A stretch of DNA of 64,000 bases, taken from positions 1 to 64,000 of the forward strand of contig NZ_SMKU01000010.1 in assembly GCF_004349215.1 (NCBI RefSeq), written 5' to 3'. This document shows positions 61,114-64,000 of the stretch, piece after piece. Every line of letters starts with the position of its first letter. The stretch's first letter is position 1. Position numbers and translations under genes: made by a program. Origin of the DNA: Actinomadura rubrisoli. Its GTDB lineage: Bacteria; Actinomycetota; Actinomycetes; Streptosporangiales; Streptosporangiaceae. The notes beneath the pieces were generated by a model. The model did no database searches and was not told the DNA's origin. It saw only the letters and a list, made by a program, of their open reading frames with translations.

Positions 61114-62025
61114 ATGGCCCGCGGCGTGAGCGACACCTCCGTGGGGCCGTTCGAGGAGCACCGCGGCCTGCTGTTCTCGGTGGCCTACCGGATGCTGGGG
61201 ACCGCCGCCGACGCCGAGGACGCCGTCCAGGACGCCTGGCTCCGCTGGTCGTCCGGTGACCGCTCGGACGTCGCCGACCCCAGGTCCTACCTCGTGCGGA
61301 TCACCACGAACGTCGCGCTGGACCGGCTGCGCTCGGTGCGGGCGCAGCGCGAGGCGTACGTGGGGCCGTGGCTGCCCGAACCGATCCTCACCTCGCCGGA
61401 CGTGGCCGAGGACGTGGAGCTGTCGGAGTCGGTGTCGATGGCGATGCTCGTCGTCCTGGAGACGCTGAGCCCGCTGGAGCGGGCCGTGTTCGTCCTCAAG
61501 GAGGCGTTCGGTTACCCGTACGCCGAGATCGGGCGGGCCCTGGACCGGTCGGAGGCGGCGGTGCGGCAGCTCGGCACCCGGGCCCGCAGGCACGTCGAGG
61601 CGCGCCGGCCGCGCTTCGAGGCGGCCGGCCGCGAGCGGCGGGCCGCGACCGAGCGGTTCTTCGACGCGATCACGGGCGGCGACATCAACCGGCTCATGGA
61701 GGTCCTCGCGCCGGACGTGACGCTGTGGACCGACGGCGGCGGCAAGGTCAGGGCGGCGCTGCGCACCATCCACGGCGCGGAGAAGGTCGGCCGCTGGCTG
61801 TCGGCGGTCACCGGCCTGAGCTACGCGGGCGTCGAGGTCAAGGACATGCGGGTGCGGCACGCGCACATCAACGGCGGGCCCGCGCTGATCGTGGACGGCC
61901 CGGACGGCCCGATCACCACCCTCACCCTGACCATGGACGGGGCGGGCCGCGTCCAGGAGATCCACCTGGTCGCCAACCCGGACAAGCTCCAGTCCGTGGC
62001 GGAGGGCCGCGAACTGCCGATGTAG
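61114..62025 (+). CDS. sigJ: ECF41-family RNA polymerase sigma factor (SigJ-like, second copy)
   Basis: 303 aa from ATG 61114, five bases after GGAGG. 'LLFSVAYRMLGTAADAEDAVQDAWLRW' (region 2), W-L-P-E-P-I linker motif, 'SPLERAVFVLKEAFGYPYAEIGRAL' (region 4), a SnoaL-like domain ('VLAPDVTLWTDGGGKVRAALRTIHG') and N-P-D-K-L near the end define ECF41. It is homologous to the 29909-30799 gene. No divergent TGTCACA pair is seen here, and the usual oxidoreductase partner is missing. Confidence 0.92.
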   Translation: MARGVSDTSVGPFEEHRGLLFSVAYRMLGTAADAEDAVQDAWLRWSSGDRSDVADPRSYLVRITTNVALDRLRSVRAQREAYVGPWLPEPILTSPDVAEDVELSESVSMAMLVVLETLSPLERAVFVLKEAFGYPYAEIGRALDRSEAAVRQLGTRARRHVEARRPRFEAAGRERRAATERFFDAITGGDINRLMEVLAPDVTLWTDGGGKVRAALRTIHGAEKVGRWLSAVTGLSYAGVEVKDMRVRHAHINGGPALIVDGPDGPITTLTLTMDGAGRVQEIHLVANPDKLQSVAEGRELPM

Positions 62026-62064
62026 GCCCCTGCGGACTGCTGCGGGCCGCTGTGGTTCGAGGGT

Positions 62065-62580
62065 CTAGCGGTCGACGTGGCGGCGCTTGCCGCCGAACAT
62101 CCGCGGCGGCGGGCCCGCGGTCGTCGCCGGGGTCGGCACGGGACGCACCGTCGCGTAGTCGTCCGAGTACCCGCCGGGCGCCTCGGTGATCTCGCCGGTC
62201 GGGGTGAGCCGGACGATCCAGGACTCGGTGGCCCACCGCTCCACCTGCCCCGCGTGGGAGGACGAGTTGAGCCGGTCCTTGGCGAGCTGCGGCGCGACGG
62301 CGTCCCACAGCGCGGTGCCCGGCTCCACCGGCTCGCACGCGGCGGTGAACGACACGAGCCGCCCGCCCTTGTCCTTGCTGCGGACGATCACCGTCACCCG
62401 GTCGGCGTCCGGCAGGCCGGGCAGCGGCTGCTCGCCGTCCCCGCCCGTCAGGACGTAGGCCGAGCCCTCGTGCCACACGTGCCAGGCCGCCCTGGGCTGC
62501 GGCAGGCCGGGCAGGTCGAGCCACAGCAGCCCCGACTTCTTGGCCGCCTCCTCCACCAGCGCCGCGCTCAGGTCACCCAT
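62065..62580 (-). CDS. hypothetical protein, split-barrel-like
   Basis: 171 aa. 'LLWLDLPGLPQPRAAWHVWHEGSAYVLTGGDGEQPLPGL', 'RVTVIVRSKDKGGRLVSFTAACEPV' and 'ERWATESWIVRLTPTG' suggest a compact beta-barrel resembling FMN-binding pyridoxamine-oxidase-like proteins, without clear cofactor residues. Pro-rich basic tail. Conserved-looking and non-repetitive, so very likely real; function unknown. Divergent from the CitE-like gene 53 bp away. Confidence 0.7.
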   Translation of the reverse strand: MGDLSAALVEEAAKKSGLLWLDLPGLPQPRAAWHVWHEGSAYVLTGGDGEQPLPGLPDADRVTVIVRSKDKGGRLVSFTAACEPVEPGTALWDAVAPQLAKDRLNSSSHAGQVERWATESWIVRLTPTGEITEAPGGYSDDYATVRPVPTPATTAGPPPRMFGGKRRHVDR

Positions 62581-62633
62581 GGGGGCAGCGTCCCATGCCG
62601 GGCGGGCGATCTCCAGTCGGTAGCATCCGCCCT

Positions 62634-63575
62634 ATGCGATCTCGGCGCACCACCCTCGCGGTCCCCAGCAGCAATCCCCGGTTCATCGACAAGGCGCGGG
62701 GACTGCCCGCCGACGAGATCCTTCTCGATCTGGAGGACGCGGTGGCGCCGTCCGCCAAGGAGGAGGCGCGCAAGGCCGTCGTCGAAGCGCTCAACGCGGG
62801 CGGCTGGGACGGCAAGACCCGCGTGGTCCGCATCAACGACCTCGACACCCACTGGGCCTACCGGGACGTGATCGAGGTCGTGGAGGGCGCCGGGGCCAAT
62901 CTGGACGCCATCATGCTGCCGAAGGCGCGCGACGCCTCCCACGTCCAATGGCTCGACCGGCTCCTCACCCAGATCGAGCGGGCGATGGGGTACGAGCCGG
63001 GCCGCATCGGCATCGAGGCGCAGATCGAGGACGCGCGCGGGATGGTGAACGTGGACGCGATCGCCGCGTCCTCGCCCCGGCTGGAGGCGCTGGTCCTCGG
63101 GCCCGGCGACCTGATGGCCTCGATCAACATGAGGACCCTGGTCGTGGGCGAGCAGCCGCCCGGTTACACCGAGGGCGACGCCTACCACTACATCCTGATG
63201 CGGATCCTGATGGCCGCCCGCGCCCACGACCTCCAGGCCGTCGACGGGCCGTACTTCAACATCCGCGACGTCGAGGCGTTCGCCCGGGTGGCGCGCCGCG
63301 CGGCCGCGCTCGGCTTCGACGGCAAGTGGGTGCTGCACCCGTCGCAGATCGAGGCCGGGAACGCGGTGTTCTCGCCGTCCCAGGACGACTACGACCGCGC
63401 CGAGCTGATCCTGGACGCCTACGACCACTCGGTCACCGTCGAGGGGCGCGGCGCCGTCACCCTGGGCGACGAGATGATCGACGAGGCGTCCCGGAAGATG
63501 GCCCTCGTCGTCGCCGTGAAGGGACGGGCCGCCGGGATGGCGCGCACCAGGCGCGGCGACGCGCCGGAGGGCTGA
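62634..63575 (+). CDS. HpcH/HpaI-family (CitE-like) acyl-CoA lyase
   Basis: 313 aa from ATG 62634. 'LAVPSSNPRFIDKARGLPADEILLDLEDAVAPSAKEEARKAV' is the CitE/malyl-CoA lyase start; 'IMLPKARDA' follows, then 'GIEAQIEDARGMVNVDAIA' (metal Glu) and 'LGPGDLMASI' (metal Asp), 'GFDGKWVLHPSQIEAGNAVFSP'. Residues bind Mg2+ and the CoA ester. It probably cleaves L-malyl- or methylmalyl-CoA-type thioesters; the exact substrate cannot be read. Confidence 0.88.
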   Translation: MRSRRTTLAVPSSNPRFIDKARGLPADEILLDLEDAVAPSAKEEARKAVVEALNAGGWDGKTRVVRINDLDTHWAYRDVIEVVEGAGANLDAIMLPKARDASHVQWLDRLLTQIERAMGYEPGRIGIEAQIEDARGMVNVDAIAASSPRLEALVLGPGDLMASINMRTLVVGEQPPGYTEGDAYHYILMRILMAARAHDLQAVDGPYFNIRDVEAFARVARRAAALGFDGKWVLHPSQIEAGNAVFSPSQDDYDRAELILDAYDHSVTVEGRGAVTLGDEMIDEASRKMALVVAVKGRAAGMARTRRGDAPEG

Positions 63576-63626
63576 GCCCACGTACGATTCGTCCCACATA
63601 CCGAAGCCTGTGGGAGGGGTCTTAAC

Positions 63627-64000
63627 GTGTCGGAACCCGGGGACGTGAACGGCTGGGCCCCGCTCGATCCCGACCTGCCGGGAGAGCGGCCGCGCCCCCC
63701 GGCCATGCCACCGGACCCCCAGCGCCCGCCCGCACCGGCGCCTGACCCGGGCCAGGCGCCGGGGTGGGGATGGCCTGAGCAGCCGCCCGCGCCCGGCCCC
63801 TACCCGGGGCAGCAGCCGCACGGGCAGCAGGGACAGCAGCCGCACGGGCAGGGGCAGCCGGGGCCGTACGCGCCCTACGCGCAGTACGGGGGGCCGTACG
63901 CGCCCTATCCGCCGGGCTACGGGCAGCCGAGGGAGAAGCCGCCCTGGGCGGTGCCGGTGCCGCCGGGCGTCCCGTTCCACCGGATGGCGCGCAACGCGGC
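63627..64000 (+). CDS. probable CPBP-family membrane protease, N-terminal part (cut by window end)
   Basis: The first ~124 codons from GTG 63627, seven bases after GGGAGGGG. So far it is a cytoplasmic Pro/Gly/Gln/Tyr-rich region ('GPYPGQQPHGQQGQQPHG', 'GPYAPYAQYGGPYAPYPP') ending in 'VPPGVPFHRMARNA'. That last motif precedes the membrane part of many actinomycete CPBP (CAAX-like) intramembrane metalloproteases, which is the basis for the call. The catalytic E-E-x-x-x-R would lie beyond the window. Confidence 0.55.
   Translation, partial: MSEPGDVNGWAPLDPDLPGERPRPPAMPPDPQRPPAPAPDPGQAPGWGWPEQPPAPGPYPGQQPHGQQGQQPHGQGQPGPYAPYAQYGGPYAPYPPGYGQPREKPPWAVPVPPGVPFHRMARNA

Overview
The window is about 64 kb of very GC-rich DNA with dense, often 4-bp-overlapping genes, frequent GTG starts, and the families expected of a filamentous actinomycete: DUF397 with a DUF5753 regulator, ECF41 sigma factors, PaaX, DUF3117, TNT-domain toxin, NB-ARC/TPR protein. 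The order fdxA-dapC, dapD, dapE, LOG protein, tag, DUF3117, O-methyltransferase / sigE-rseA-htrA-tatB, mrp, DUF1003 and MgtE-like protein follows, from memory, the Mycobacterium tuberculosis Rv1177-Rv1232c neighbourhood. Most of the window is therefore conserved chromosomal backbone. A Thermomonosporaceae/Actinomadura-type host is my guess and is not proven by the sequence.

Layout. 0-10.7 kb: NTF2-like lipoprotein, quinone oxidoreductase and luciferase-like oxidoreductase pair, two alpha/beta hydrolases, a TNT-type NADase-related protein, a cysteinyl-tRNA synthetase remnant-like protein, a methyltransferase and a lipoprotein polysaccharide deacetylase. 10.8-18.5 kb: ferredoxin and dapC, then a tightly coupled operon DUF4178-DUF2617-DUF4247-DUF350-membrane spermidine synthase, then a divergent MerR regulator / acyl-CoA dehydrogenase pair. 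18.6-29.9 kb is an accessory region: an NB-ARC/TPR protein, a glycosyltransferase-like protein carrying a 7-bp repeat, a broken TerD gene, a HATPase / XRE-DUF5753 / DUF397 trio, a beta-helix lipoprotein, a large broken helical-repeat gene, and a small overlapping gene pair that may be a toxin/immunity remnant. At least three genes here are disrupted, two of them by short tandem duplications.

29.9-43.4 kb: ECF41 sigma factor divergent from a hemerythrin and DHA2 exporter; dapD and dapE of lysine biosynthesis flanking a phosphopantetheinyl transferase; a TetR/DHA2 exporter pair with clear operators; two LOG-family proteins; a PhoX-type phosphatase with a PHO-box-like repeat; DivIVA-like, SRPBCC and 3-methyladenine glycosylase genes. 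43.4-51 kb: a structured convergent intergenic region, paaX with an enoyl-CoA hydratase, DUF3117, leucyl aminopeptidase, and a sigK module (molybdopterin oxidoreductase, fasciclin lipoprotein, sigK, rskA). 51-64 kb: an envelope stress block (O-methyltransferase, sigE, zinc anti-sigma, RseB-like protein, HtrA, TatB), mrp, MarR, DUF1003/MgtE-like pair, a second ECF41 sigma factor, a CitE-like lyase, and the start of a probable CPBP protease cut by the window end.

The best candidates for something not well described are the DUF4178...spermidine synthase operon, the TNT protein whose upstream domains resemble immunity proteins and whose usual glutamine reads alanine, the overlapping 28.6-29.3 kb gene pair, and the slippage-prone repeats of the accessory region. 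No tRNA, rRNA, CRISPR array, transposase or integrase was recognised.
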